Below, in pieces: positions 50,671 to 63,300 of a DNA stretch of 64,000 nt. The stretch covers positions 21,009,501-21,073,500 of the forward strand of contig CATNEN010000001.1 of the NCBI GenBank assembly GCA_950097015.1, written 5' to 3'. A program made the position numbers and the translations under genes. A model generated the notes under the pieces. It was given only the letters and a program-made list of their open reading frames with translations, was not told the origin of the DNA and searched no databases. Within the stretch, counting starts at the first letter, position 1. Each line of letters opens with the position of its first letter. The stretch comes from Macrostomum hystrix. Taxonomy: Eukaryota; Platyhelminthes; Macrostomidae.

Positions 50671-51529
50671 CTAGCCGAATTCAGTAGAGGTTTTTCCGCC
50701 ACGAACGAAGTAAAGGCCATTATTCGTATTCGATAGTTCCGATGGCACCGCCTGGTACTCCAGAAAGTGGCACAGACCCAGCAGCTGGGAGTAAATCACC
50801 GCCTCGCAGCCTGACTCGCACATGTACAGGCATTCGACAAGCCCCCTGACTCGGGACGTCCTGTAGGCTGGCACTGAACTCTTGTTCAAGTAGACGTAGG
50901 ACCGATCGCCAAGGTTGAACATTCCCGTTTCTGAAACGCACAAAAATACGAGGGTGTCCGAAAATTGGTGCCACTTTTATTTGATGCGCACGTTTAGAAA
51001 ATCAAATTGGCACATGTTTGGTGTAGTTTGAAAGCAAGTTGAGTTTTCAACTGCTTGGATTGCATTTGCACCCTCGACTTGGCCACGCCTACCTGAACAG
51101 CTAAGTCAACTCACTTATGTAAGCCAACTGGTACACAGAGTTGCGAAACGTCCCGCCGCACATAACACTGTAGTTGCCCCAGCAAGTGGTGTTGCATTCG
51201 CTCCCATTTGCACTGCCCTGCAGCCCGTAGCTGTTGCCGCAGAAGCACCATTGGTTCGCTTGCAGTGCCATGTACTTGAAGCCACCCAGACTGCAGACGG
51301 CGCTGCAGAGTCCTGGAGTCATCTGGGGACTGCAAATGGTCCCGTCAAACAAACCTATCTGAACTCCGCCGAAACGCTGCATGCCGTAGTCCTTGAGTCC
51401 CGACACGTCCCTGATGCCACCAATACCGTCTCGGAAGCAGCCCAGGTAGCTAAACTGGACTAACCTAGCATTGCTGAAGGAAACTGTAGCGCTGAACATA
51501 AGCACATGGATAACTGCTCTGAGCTCCAT
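50671..51529 (-). CDS. Secreted WSC-domain protein, paralog 2 (two exons)
   Basis: Exons 51529-51115 and 50930-50671, phase 1 intron at the same codon position as paralog 1 (A/GTGAGT donor; GTTTCAG acceptor). About 225 residues: signal peptide (~1-21), WSC domain (SYLGCFRDG, MALQANQWCFCGNSYG, SECNTTCWGN, MCGGTFRNSVYQLAY), then the Cys-rich second segment (CLYMCESGCEAVIYSQ, GLCHFLEY). Same Cys pattern as paralog 1, so the pair arose by tandem duplication. Several N-X-S/T sites suit a secreted glycoprotein. Ligand unknown. Confidence 0.82.
50948..51077. repeat. 130 bp inverted-repeat MITE filling the WSC paralog 2 intron
   Basis: Starts ACGAGGGTGTCCGAAAATTG and ends GCATTTGCACCCTCGA, so CGAGGGTG is inverted at both ends. 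The start resembles mariner tips. It makes up most of the 184 bp intron. Confidence 0.5.
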
Positions 51530-51601
51530 GACTGGGCTGTGCTCTGAAGCGTTTGAATTCTAGCCCATTTCAAGACTCTAAAATGAGCCACATGAATGCC
51601 A

Positions 51602-51609
51602 TTTTATCA
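51602..51609 (-). promoter_or_regulatory. Possible TATA-like element of WSC paralog 2
   Basis: GATAAAAT on the minus strand, about 75 bases before the ATG at 51529. Weaker than the paralog 1 box. Confidence 0.3.
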
Positions 51610-53940
51610 CTGGAAAATTTTTCCCGGGGACCAATCGGAACCGAACCGGTGTGCAGGTGGACCAGAACTATGGACTCGGTTGCTTTGAGAGCGTTAGAAA
51701 AATATTGCACCACTAAGCTTGGTTACTAAGCCTGTTTTAAGCATATGCTTGCAGTATCCAACCCAGTAGACGTGCTTAAATTTTTAATGAGATTTTTCTC
51801 CAAAAAACTTTTACATTTTTTTGGCTTGAAGACTGAGTATCATCGTCTTTCTAATTAGTGTTCAGAGGCAAACAGTGGCATATTGTGTAAAATAGCCCAC
51901 TGTTTGCCACTATTATTTTACTAAAAAGGTAAGAACTTGTTGTGTTAGAGCAGGGTAACAGGGTAACAGGTTAAGCAGGGTAAGCAGACGACCGGGTATT
52001 TTCAATAATTTATGAAAGGCTTGCAGTGTGGCCTTCCTGCATCACCTTCAAGCACAACCTGCCCCGGCGCTAGTGCTAACCGATCATGTAGCCTTAATTA
52101 GCGCGACAAGAGTCTGGATCTCAAGAAAATCGTGGATGTTAATCGCAGGCAAAGGGGCAAGAATTAAATGGACTCATACAGCTGTCGGGAATTTTACTTG
52201 ACTAACCTTCCAGAGTTTGATGAGGGGGGGCAGTTTTTTCAAGGGACATAATCCCTTAAGCAGGACCTCCTACCTAAACAATGCCCTCGTCTGCTCCGAA
52301 GGCTCTGCTCTAGAGACAGCATCCGCATCTTCATGTTGCATGTCAGGACGTTCTCAACCACCGCCTAAGGATTATGACTGTCTGTAGCACTATGCAATTG
52401 AACTATGTTTCTGTAGACGACTTTGAAGACCACACCACCAACGCGGCAGTCTATTACAGCGCAGGCATTGCTCATCGCTGCGTCACGGGCTGGCGGGCCA
52501 CCCTCATTCTCGCCGAAGCGTACTGCCCCAAGCCTTGCAGAAGGTGCTGCTGCATACGCTGCAGTCGCCCTAGCCGACGCACGCGCCCTGGAAACTGCCG
52601 GTGCCCTAGCGTACGTTCGCGCCCAGGTCATGAGGCACACCTTCTGACGCTGCAATAATATCAAGACAGCGTACATGTTTGTTGTTGAATGCACTTAGAT
52701 TTAAGATCTCGTGTCTTACCAATAAGACATGGAAGTGGAGACCAGTTGTGGCAGATATGCAGCCAGTGGCGCTGCCGCAGCAAAAGACAGATTAGTCCAG
52801 CTGATTAGTCCATGGACTGGGGCGGCAGCCAGCAACCAACCGAATGTCTACTCATATTTTATTCATCGATCTATACTCCTAGTTAAGAAAGACGGTAACT
52901 TCTCTAATGTACGCATGTTGAATCTGTTCATGTAAACCTAGAAAACCTAGCTCAAAGAAAACATAGGACATTAAAAATCGTGTACTAGTGAGTTTGTACA
53001 AATTTTTGTAGAATAAGATTTTCTCTCATTTATCTGCCTGGTGATATTTCTGTCATATCTATTTTAGGACATAAAATTAACGTGCGACATCCGGTTCAAC
53101 ATTTAGTTCAGCTTATCGAGTCTCGTTTTTGAAAAGCAAATTTGCGGAAGCAGGCAAACAAGCAAATTGCACTGCTAACCTGAGGACAGATACATCAACC
53201 CTCGGCATGACTAATATGACGTATTATAAAGGTAATTTCGAGCGAACCTCTAGCTCAGCTAGTTCCCCAGAGAAACAATCCTCCTCTGGTCCCGTGGGAG
53301 GAGCCGAAAAAAAGATTTTTCTATTCGTGATTCTTTTGGACAGATGGACAGGTCATTTCCCAGGAATTCACTGGAACAGCTGCACCGCAGCGATGGCACC
53401 TCTGTCTCTCCCTTTCACATAATCATCTCTGCTCCCCCTGACCTCCGCTGTCCGCTGTGCAGATGACATTTACCAGTCAGTTCCTCGGTCCAATGGCTTC
53501 CAAATGGCGCCTCATTTCCTTGGGATCACCGATTTGGGATTTTTTCAACGCATTTCTATTCCCCATCCCATTTTTCAGCTGTCAATCTTCTCTCGAGGTT
53601 GTTATCCGTCGCTCCGCGCATCTGCGAATCCCTGCCCTCATCTCGGGGCGGCGAAGCTCCGCATTCCACACTATCAAGCAGCGGCCCAAATGGGGCCCTC
53701 GTGTCTCCAGGAAAGCGCAACTGGGGAAAAAGGCATCGTTAGCGGTCGCAGCCCACCATGACCCATCAGGATTTTGCAGATCTTCTTCTGCGATCGCTTT
53801 TTTGACTCGGCCTTTCGGCATTCAAGTGCAATCTTTATCTTTTCTAATGGGCGATTCTTTGCTTATTTCTTTGACTGGTTTTCTTCTGCACTTTGTTTCA
53901 TTATTTCCCAGTGCATCGTTGAAAATCTAAACATGTAAGA
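51610..53940. other. Intergenic DNA upstream of the myosin gene
   Basis: Contains a GC-rich patch (52440-52650) and several ORFs (52423-52647, 53457-53930) with no splice, start or family support. A scrap of SINE A (GATTAGTCCATGGACTGGGG) is at 52802-52821. No gene called. Confidence 0.4.
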
Positions 53941-54228
53941 AAGGTCGGTGGGCATAATTCGGATATTTCTGAATTCAAACAAACCTCAGACAAGCTCGGT
54001 GATGGCTTTCTGGACCCTATCCATGTGAAAAGGCCGATGCGATAGTGATCGATAATTCACCCAGAATCTGTCCCGGTTGGTTCGCTCCCCTGCCTGTCGC
54101 TTCAGAGAAACTAGTGCTTGACCAAATTTGGTAAACTACCGCGAGGGACGCCCGCCCCTGGGATCCTTCCTACCGCCCTCCCCACTCCTCAGTCTCTGAC
54201 GCAAAACCTGTTAAAAAGCTGTTACCGC

Positions 54229-54326
54229 CAGCTGGTAAGCACAACCTCTGCTCTAATCTCGGTATCACACTCTCGCTGCCTTGCTCGATAACCAGTGTCT
54301 ATAGCCACTCGGCTCATTCAGCAGTC
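54229..54326 (+). promoter_or_regulatory. Myosin 5' leader: E-box and possible 5' UTR intron or trans-splice acceptor
   Basis: CAGCTG at 54229-54234 is an E-box of the type bound by myogenic bHLH factors, and it runs into GTAAGC, a donor-like sequence. CTCATTCAG at about 54313-54321 is an acceptor five bases before the ATG. Either a short 5' UTR intron (54235-54321) or a spliced-leader acceptor is possible. Confidence 0.4.
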
Positions 54327-57300
54327 ATGTCTGGTCTAGATCCCAATGATCCGGACTTCAAGTATCTCGGCGTTGACCGCAAGGCCCTTCTAAAAGAGAT
54401 CGGCAATGCCACATTCGACTCAAAGAAGGTGTGCTGGGTGCCCGACGAGAAGGAGGGCTACGTCAAGGGTGACGTCATCTCTAGAGACGGAGGCAAAGTC
54501 ACCGTGAAGACGGAGAAGGGCGAGGTAAGTATTCTCGGTGCTTAATGAATGGTTAAGTGAGTGATAATTAAGATGTCAAATCTTACGCCGCAGGAGAAGA
54601 CATTGAAGGAAGACGACGTCCAGCAGATGAACCCGCCCAAGTTTGAGCTGTACGAAGACATGGCCAACCTGACCTTCTTGAACGATGCCTCGGTGCTGCA
54701 CAACCTGAGGCAGCGCTACTTTAAGATGCTCATCTACGTGAGTTCTTACAGGGTTGAGGGTAATCATATATTTTAATCTACATGTGTTATTGTCGATTAG
54801 GATTTATCTATGAGTTAGCACTTATGCTGGCGAACTTGCTGGAATTCAGGACAGTTTGAGCTCAGACTAACTTTACACTTGTGATGCAGCTGATTTCCGA
54901 ATGTCAATTACATTATGAGTAACCTCCCTAAACTCCCTAAAATATTTCCTGACATATTTCATATTCGAATCCTTACAGATAGATAGAAATTAGACGTAGC
55001 CCAGTTAGTACAACCAGTGACCGCGCAGCACTTCCAAAGGCGGTGTACATCTGTTCAGTCAGTGGACTGGGGAGCCCGCATTGAAGAAATGCTAACCTAG
55101 CTAATGCTGGAGGGGGTCGGTGGCAGAGCGGGCACCACGGTCCCTGAGTTCGATTCCACGGCGAGGCCACATTTATTTGGGGCGCAGCCGCAGAGAGAAG
55201 GCTTGTGAGCTTGTGAGCTTGGCCCCTTGAGGGCCAACATCCAAGGCACAGTGAAGTGTACGCTGCCTGACGATGAGAAAGTCAGGGCAGATGTACACAC
55301 CTGTATGAGCTTGCCTGAGTACAGTATCTGTGTGCGTGTGTGCTCAGGAGTGAGCGAAATGGGCAGAATTGCCTCCTCGCTGGCTGCGGGTCTAGTGTCA
55401 CCAAATGATGGCCATTGCCCGCAGCCCTCGTGCAATTATTACTAATATTATTATTAGCTAAAGCTGGGGCCACTTTACACATGATCAGTGAGACCCCCCG
55501 AACAATGTCATTTCGCAGACCTACTCCGGCCTATTCTGCGTGGTCGTGAATCCGTACAAACGGCTGCCGATCTACACTAACAGCGTGGTGCTGAAGTACA
55601 AGGGCAAGCGAAAGACTGAAATGCCACCGCACGCGTTCGCCATCTCGGACAATGCCTACTCAAACATGCTGCAGGGTGGGTCTAAATTACCTGTGCTCAA
55701 TGTACTGTCATACTATACGAGTATATGCTGCTGTGTTTCCTTCACAATACTGTGTACTGCAGTTCAGTCCATGGACTGGGGGGACGCCACACCCACCCTC
55801 AATTAAATCAGCTATTGCTGGTACCCATCTAACTAACTGAAGCAATACACAGTTACGTTTCTTTTAAGTTTGTTCAGTAGCTACCCTCCGTCGAGAATCG
55901 AACCCCCGACCTTGAAATAGTGAGTCCTACGCCCTGACCAAGTGGCTACAACCCCTTGTCATATACACAGTCATACTTTTATGTTAGTATTTTGCAAACG
56001 TTTTTAACAATTACTCTCCATTTCAGACCGAGAAAATCAGTCGGTGCTGATCACGTGAGAGACAATGCTTCTTCTGCACTTTTTACATTTTTATTCAGAT
56101 TTTGCCACTGAAGCGAAACAACAAGTTGAGTATTTTCCTATTTGCATCTTCGCTTGTCAAGATCGCCTAAATTGTGCCGCTTATGTGACAGCTTAACCAG
56201 CCGGAATGCTATTTAATACCAGCTTTCGCGCCTTCGATGTACATAGCTGACGGTTGCTTTTTTACATTCGCTTTTTACTACTCAAAGTACATTAGCGAGA
56301 CGTGCTAATTAACTAAGATGCTACATCTATTGTTCTCTTTTTCCCTATTTCGAATTCTGTAGCGGTGAGAGCGGAGCCGGTAAGACTGAGAACACGAAGA
56401 AGGTCATTTCGTACTTTGCGCAGCTGACTGCTCTCACTTCCGGCTCCAAGGAAACATCGGAGGCTGTGGACAGCAAAAAGGTTTGCTCAATGGAATAGGA
56501 TATCATATGAGTGTCTAACTCACAACCAATGCCTTAACCTCCTGATTTTGAATGCTTTGCACTTTTTTCTAGCTATAAAAGATGTAAAACATTTTCCTTG
56601 ATTAGAAAATCATCGATTCCTGAGGGTTGACTTTAAATCATGGAAACTAAATACGATCCATACTACTAGTTTGCGACGAATAGTAGTAAGACTAAATAAG
56701 TCGACTTTAATTTATCCAGCATGGTCAGAAATGTTTTTCACTTCTTGTTTTATGAGCATGAATAGACTGCTAGCAAACTAGTTGTGAACAATGTGACGAA
56801 ACATAAAAAACAACGAATTTCAGGGCACCCTTGAGGAGCAAATTGTTCAGGCTAATCCAGTTTTGGAGGCCTATGGCAACGCCAAGACGGTCAGGAACAA
56901 CAACTCGTCTCGATTTGTAAGTTCGGAGTCTCTGCTCTTTTCTCTATCAAATATTAGTTCATAGCATTAAATTAACAATAGTTCCGTCGACACTTCAGGG
57001 AAAGTTCATTCGCATTCATTTTGGACCAACTGGAAAGATCGCCGGAGCAGACATTGAGTTCTGTGAGTTTCTGTTTTGGCATTGACTCAGGAACTTTAGT
57101 GAAGATAAAGTAGCCAGGTAGATTGAGGAGGGTGTAGTCGAATCGCCGCTGCATTTTCTTTACTTCCAGACCTGCTGGAGAAGTCGCGAGTAACCTCCCA
57201 GATGGGCGGCGAACGCAACTACCACATCTTCTACCAGCTGCTCTCCGACTACGCCAAGCAGTGGCACGACAAGCTGCTGGTGGCCTCCGACCCTGGCCTG

Positions 57301-60300
57301 TACTCTTTCATCAACCAGGGCGAGCTGCGCATCGACGGCGTTGACGATGCGGAAGAGATGAAGCTCACCGACGAGGCTATCGACATCCTTGGCTTCTCGA
57401 CCGTGGAGAAGTTCGGCATGTACAAGGCGACCTGCTCCATCATGAACATGGGAGAGATGAAGTTCAAGCAGAGACCGAGAGAGGAGCAGGCGGAGACGGA
57501 CGGCACGGCCGAGGCTGAGAAGGTTGCCTTCCTGCTCGGCGTCAACGCCAAGGACTTGCTGCAGGCTATTCTAAAGCCCAAGGTCAAGGTCGGCAATGAT
57601 TATGTCACCAAGGGTCAGAGTCTGGAGCAGGTCAGTTCAGATAATATTTTGATCCACTCTTAATCAATCAAACGTTTTTTCCTAATTTTCAGAATCCACG
57701 CTCGTAGTTAGTATCTATAGAAAGAAAGTTTTTTTTCACCTACTCACAGGTAAACTTCTCCATGCAAGCCCTGGCCAAATCGCTCTACCACCGCATGTTC
57801 GGCTGGCTAGTCACCCGCGTCAACCAGACCCTGGACACCAAGGCCAAGCGGCAGTACTTTATCGGCGTGCTCGACATCGCCGGCTTCGAAATCTTCGACT
57901 TCAACGGCTTCGAGCAGATCTGCATCAACTACACTAACGAGCGCCTGCAGCAGTTCTTCAACCACCACATGTTCGTGCTCGAGCAGGAGGAGTACAAGAA
58001 GGAGGCCATCGACTGGGAGTTCATCGACTTCGGCATGGACCTCGCCGCTTGCATCGAGCTGATCGAGAAGCCAATGGGCATCCTGTCCATCCTCGAGGAG
58101 GAGTGCATGTTCCCCAAGGCCTCCGACACCACCTTCAAGAACAAGCTGTACGACAACCACCTGGGCAAATCACCGAATTTCGGCAAGCCGAAGCCGCCAA
58201 AGCCGGGCAAGGCCGAGGCCCACTTCGAGCTGCACCACTACGCCGGCACCGTCGGTTACAACATCACCGGCTGGCTGGAGCGTAACAAGGATCCCCTGAA
58301 CGAGTCCGTCATTGAAGTGCTCAGCGCCAGCAAAGAGCACCTTGTGGCCACATTCTTCCCGCCGACTAGCGGTAAGATAATTCGTCATGACCTAATCAAT
58401 AGAATGACGCAAGAACTGCTATTATAATGTTCGCTTGCGCACCTGTTTTATTCACTTGTTTCTCTTCCGCAGACGGCGCTGATGCCAAGTCGGGCAAGAA
58501 GCGTAAAGGTGGCGGCATGCAAACCATCTCAGCTACGCACAGGGTCAGTTTATGGCGTATTTTTTCGTGTTTTTTAGCTACATTGTTGAATGTACGGCAT
58601 CAATACTAAAGAGTTTAACTGAATGACAAACTTCTTGCAGGAGTCGCTGAACAAGCTGATGAAGAATCTGCACAGCACCTCGCCTAACTTCATCCGCTGC
58701 ATTGTGCCGAACGAGTTCAAGCAGTCGGGCGTGGTGGACGCCCACCTGGTGCTGCACCAGCTGCACTGCAACGGTGTGCTGGAGGGCATCCGTATCTGCC
58801 GCAAGGGTTTCCCAAATCGGCTCATCTACACCGAGTTCAAGCAGCGGTAAGTCGGTGGTCAATCGAGATTGAGTTTTATTGTACGCTCGTATTTGTTGTA
58901 CGTTAAGTCTACGCGGTTTATTTCCCTGTAGAACTATGTAAGTAGTTTCTTTTGGCTGCCCAGCAGCCTGTGCTTATATATTTGTTATTTCCTAAAAACT
59001 AGACAATCGATAATTTGCAAACAACCAACGTAATATTAAGTAATAATCAACACAATCGTACTCATCTACTATCAGTAGCCAGGATTGAAAATACATTACA
59101 ATGACGGTGTCTCTGAAAAGGGCCGTTTTAGCAAGAGTCACTACGCAACAGTATTATTCCATACCACTGAGTAACAGAGCGGTAAAACTAAGTCTCACAC
59201 GAAGGTCCCTATACTCGAATCCTGACTATGAAAAAGTTTGAGTATTGTCCGGATGCAGCGGGGAGGCATCCGGAGCTCACATATACGTATCTGTGTGCCT
59301 CTGTGAGCTCTGTGAGCTCCAAGATCAGTGGGATGGGCACAGTTGCTTCCTAATTGGTGCGTCACTACTCAAGGCTCTATAAAAAAGTTTGTTATTTTCT
59401 AATAACTACTAATCCAAGATCTAATTTATCAGTAGTTATTTATTATAATCCCGATACTCTCGGCATACTTAATTAAAAAGACTACGGTTAGCACCAAAAG
59501 CCGACGTTTTTTATTCTAGCTACTCCATCCTGGCTCCCAACGCCATTCCGGAGGGCTTCGTCGAAGGCAAGGTTGTCAGCGGCAACATCCTGGAAGCTGT
59601 ACAGCTGGACAAGCAGCAGTATCGCCTCGGCAATACCAAGGTCTTCTTCAAGGCCGGCGTCCTTGCCGAACTAGAAGACATGCGCGACGAGAAGCTGAGC
59701 CGGATCATCGCCCTGTTCCAGGCCCAGATCCGCGGCTACATGATGCGCAAGAAGCACAAGAAGCTGCAGGACCAGCGCACTGCCCTCAGCATCATCCAGA
59801 GGAACGTTCGCAAGCACCTGCAGCTGAAGAACTGGGAGTGGTGGCGCCTGTACCTCAAGGTCAAGCCCATGCTGAACGTGGCTCGCCAGGAGGAAGAAAT
59901 GAAGAAGGCCGCAGAGGAGCTCGCCAAGATGAAGGAGGAGTTTGAAAAGATTGAGAAACTGAAGAAGGAGCTGGAGGAGCAGAACGTGACGCTGTTGCAG
60001 CAAAAGAATGACATTTTCCTGCAGCTGCAGGCTGAGCAGGACACCTTGGCTGATGCGGAGGAGAAGATCGAGAGCCTAATCAAGCAAAAGGCGGACTTCG
60101 AGGCTCAAATCAAGGAGCTGGAAGACCGCCTTCTCGACGAGGAGGACGCCGCGAACGAGCTCGAGGGTGTCAAGAAGAAGATGGAGGGAGAGATGGACGA
60201 GCTGAAGAAGGACATTGAAGACTTGGAGCAGAATCTGCAGAAATCGGAGCAAGAAAAGCAGAGCAAGGAGAACCAGATCAAGACGCTGCAGGAGGAGATG

Positions 60301-63300
60301 GCGCGCCAGGATGAGTCCATCGCCAAGCTACAGAAAGAGAAAAAGGCTCACGAAGAGACCATCAAGCAGACGCAAGAGGCCCTCGCTGCTGAAGAAGAGA
60401 AAGTTAGCAATCTGAACAAGCTGAAGCAGAAGTTAGAACAGAATCTCGATGAGCTGGAGGATCAGCTCGAACGCGAGAAGAAGGTCCGCGCCGATGTCGA
60501 GAAGGCCAAGCGCAAGGTTGAGGGTGACCTGAAGATGACCCAGGAGACAGTTGATGATCTGGAGCGCGTGAAGCGAGACATGGAAGAGCAGATCAAGCGC
60601 AAGGATGCCGAGCTAAACAGCCTGCACAACAAGGTCGAGGACGAGCAGGGCATCATCGCCCAGCTTCAGAGGAAGATCAAGGAGTTGCAAGCTCGTATTC
60701 AGGTAAGACTCTGGCTGAACCATTACAGGTCTCGTGGCCTCAAGAAGGACCGAAATAGGCCGAATAAAGTTCTATATGGGTCAATCCACGCTCGAAATAA
60801 ACACCCTGTCATCCCAGGAATTGGAGGAGGAGCTTGAAGCCGAGCGCCAGGCTCGCTCGAAAGCCGAGAAGCAGCGTCAGCAGGTCGAGGCTGAGCTAGA
60901 CGACGTTGCCGACCGTCTCGAAGAGCAGGGCGGTGTGACTGTGGCACAGCAGGAGCTGAACAAGAAGCGTGAAGCCGAGCTATTGAAGCTACGTCGCGAG
61001 ATGGAGGACAATGTGCTGCAGCACGAGCAGATGGTGCAGCAGCTGCGCAAGAAGCAACAGGACGCTGTCAACGAGCTCTCGGAACAGGTGGACCAGCTGC
61101 AGAAGGCCAAGGGCAAAACTGAGAAGGAGAAGGCACAGTTCAAGGCCGAACTGGAAGATTTGCATGCTCAACTCGAGCATCTGAACAAAGCTAAGGCGGC
61201 TGCTGAAAAGAACTCAAAGGGGCTGGACGCTCAGCTGGGTGATCTGCAGGTAACAAGTGGGACCAAAACTGAAACTAGTCATTCATCACGATTCGTAAAC
61301 TTAAATGAATGACCAAAATTGTTTAACTGGACAATTTTTAGGCTCGTCTAGACGAAGCCACCCGACAGATCAACGATCTGCAGTCGCAGAAGAACCGGGC
61401 CCAACAGGAGGGCGGTGATCTTGGTCGCCGTCTTGAAGAGGCCGAGGCTCAGCTGGCTCAGCTAGCCAAGGCAAAACAGCAGCTGACCCAACAGCTGGAG
61501 GAGGCCAGGTGAGAAATCTGTTGATTGTATTGCTTGGAAAATCTCTTTTGGATTGAGAGCAATAGGATTCGTGTTTTGTTAGTCTTGAACAAACAAAGGT
61601 CCGTGGTTGACTTCAGGCGCAACCTGGAAGAAGAGAGCCGCCAGAAGACCAAGCTGAGCTCTGACGCGCGCAACCTGACCGCCGACCTGGAGCAGCTGCG
61701 CGAACAGTTGGAGGAAGAGCAGGAGGCCAAGTCTGATCTACAGAGGCAGCTAGCCAAGGCTCAGGGCGAAGCTCAGCAGTGGCGCTCCAAGTATGAGACT
61801 GGCGGAGGCGGCGGCGGTGGGGAGGAGGCCGAGGAGCTGAAGCGTCGGCTGCAGGCGAAACTGATTGAGGCCCAGGACGAAGTGGAGAGCGCCAAAGCTC
61901 GAGCCGCACAGGCTGAGAAGGCCCGAGCCCGCCTGCAGGCGGAGCTGGAGGATGCCACCGTGGACCTGGAGCGAACCAGCATTCTGGCCTCGCAGCTGGA
62001 GAAGAAGCAGAAGAACTTCGACCGGACTCTGGCCGAGTGGCAGCAGAAGTGCCAGCAGGCGCAGGCCGAGCTCGAGTCCGTGCAGCGCGAGTCCCGCGGC
62101 TACTCCACTGAGATCTTCAAGCTGAAGGCGCAGCTGGAGGAGGCCAGGGACCAGACTGAGGCGGTGCGCAAGGAGAACAAGAACCTGGCCGACGAAATTC
62201 ACGACCTCACCGAACAGCTCGGAGAGGGTGGTCGCAATGTGCACGAAGTCGACAAGGCTAGACGCCGGCTAGAGATGGAGAAGGAGGAGCTGCAGGCTGC
62301 CCTGGAGGAGGCTGAGGCTGCGCTTGAGCAGGTAGGACTACTGGAGCTAGTTTAAAAAATGTAGTGCAGGGATTTAATTCACATAAATAACTTACTTTTG
62401 ACAATCAGGAGGAGGCCAAGGTGGCCCGCGCCCAGTTGGAGATCGCCCAGTCGCGCCAGGAAATCGATCGGCGTCTATCTGAAAAGGAGGAAGAATTTGA
62501 GAGCAGTCGAAAGAATCACCAGCGGGCCATGGACTCCATGACCGCCACCGTAGAGGCCGAGGCCAAGGGCAAGGCCGAGGCTCAACGGCAGAAGAAGAAG
62601 CTGGAGCAGGACATCAACGAGCTGGAGGTGGCGCTGGACACGGCCAATCGCGCTCGCGCCGATGCTGATAAGACCATCAAGAAGCTGCAGCAGCAGGTCC
62701 GTGAGATGCAGGGCCAGGTGGAGGACGAGCAGAGGCAGAGGGACGAGGCCAGGGAGCAGGTGAGTCAGTTTACTTACCATCGATTAGCTTGATTAGCCTA
62801 ACTGATCAGGCTTCACTATTCTCCACTCGACGCCAGGCCATGTCCATTGAACGCAAGCTCAACATGCTCAGTTCCGAGCTGGAAGACCTTCGCACCCAAT
62901 CGGAATCGGCCGAGCGCTCCCGCAAAGCTGCCGAAGCTGAGCGCGCGGAAGCTGCGGACAGAATCGGCGAGCTGTCTGCGAACAATGCGACGCTCAGCGC
63001 TGCCAAGCGAAAGCTCGAGACGGACGTCAATGCGATGCGAGCCGATATGGACGAGCAGCACAACGAGGTCAAGCAGGCCGAGGATCGGGCTAAGAAGGCC
63101 GTGCTCGACGCGCAGAGGCTAGCTGATGAGCTGCGCGCTGAGCAGGTAATTTTCTTGTCTGCTAATTGTCTAGCAGGGATGTTGCACCTTACCTGGTGGG
63201 CCAGGTATTAAAGGGTGGAATTTTATGAAAATCAGAAATTTGATTTAGGAGACATGGTAAGGCAGTGGTTATTTGAAATCCCCCCGTGGTATTTTACTGT

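Noticed and set aside
52423-52647. GC-rich Ala-rich ORF of 74 codons
   Set aside because: GC-rich DNA gives open frames in several phases here; no other evidence.
53457-53930. 157-codon ORF upstream of the myosin gene
   Set aside because: Unremarkable composition, no splice partner, no recognised motif; possible by chance.
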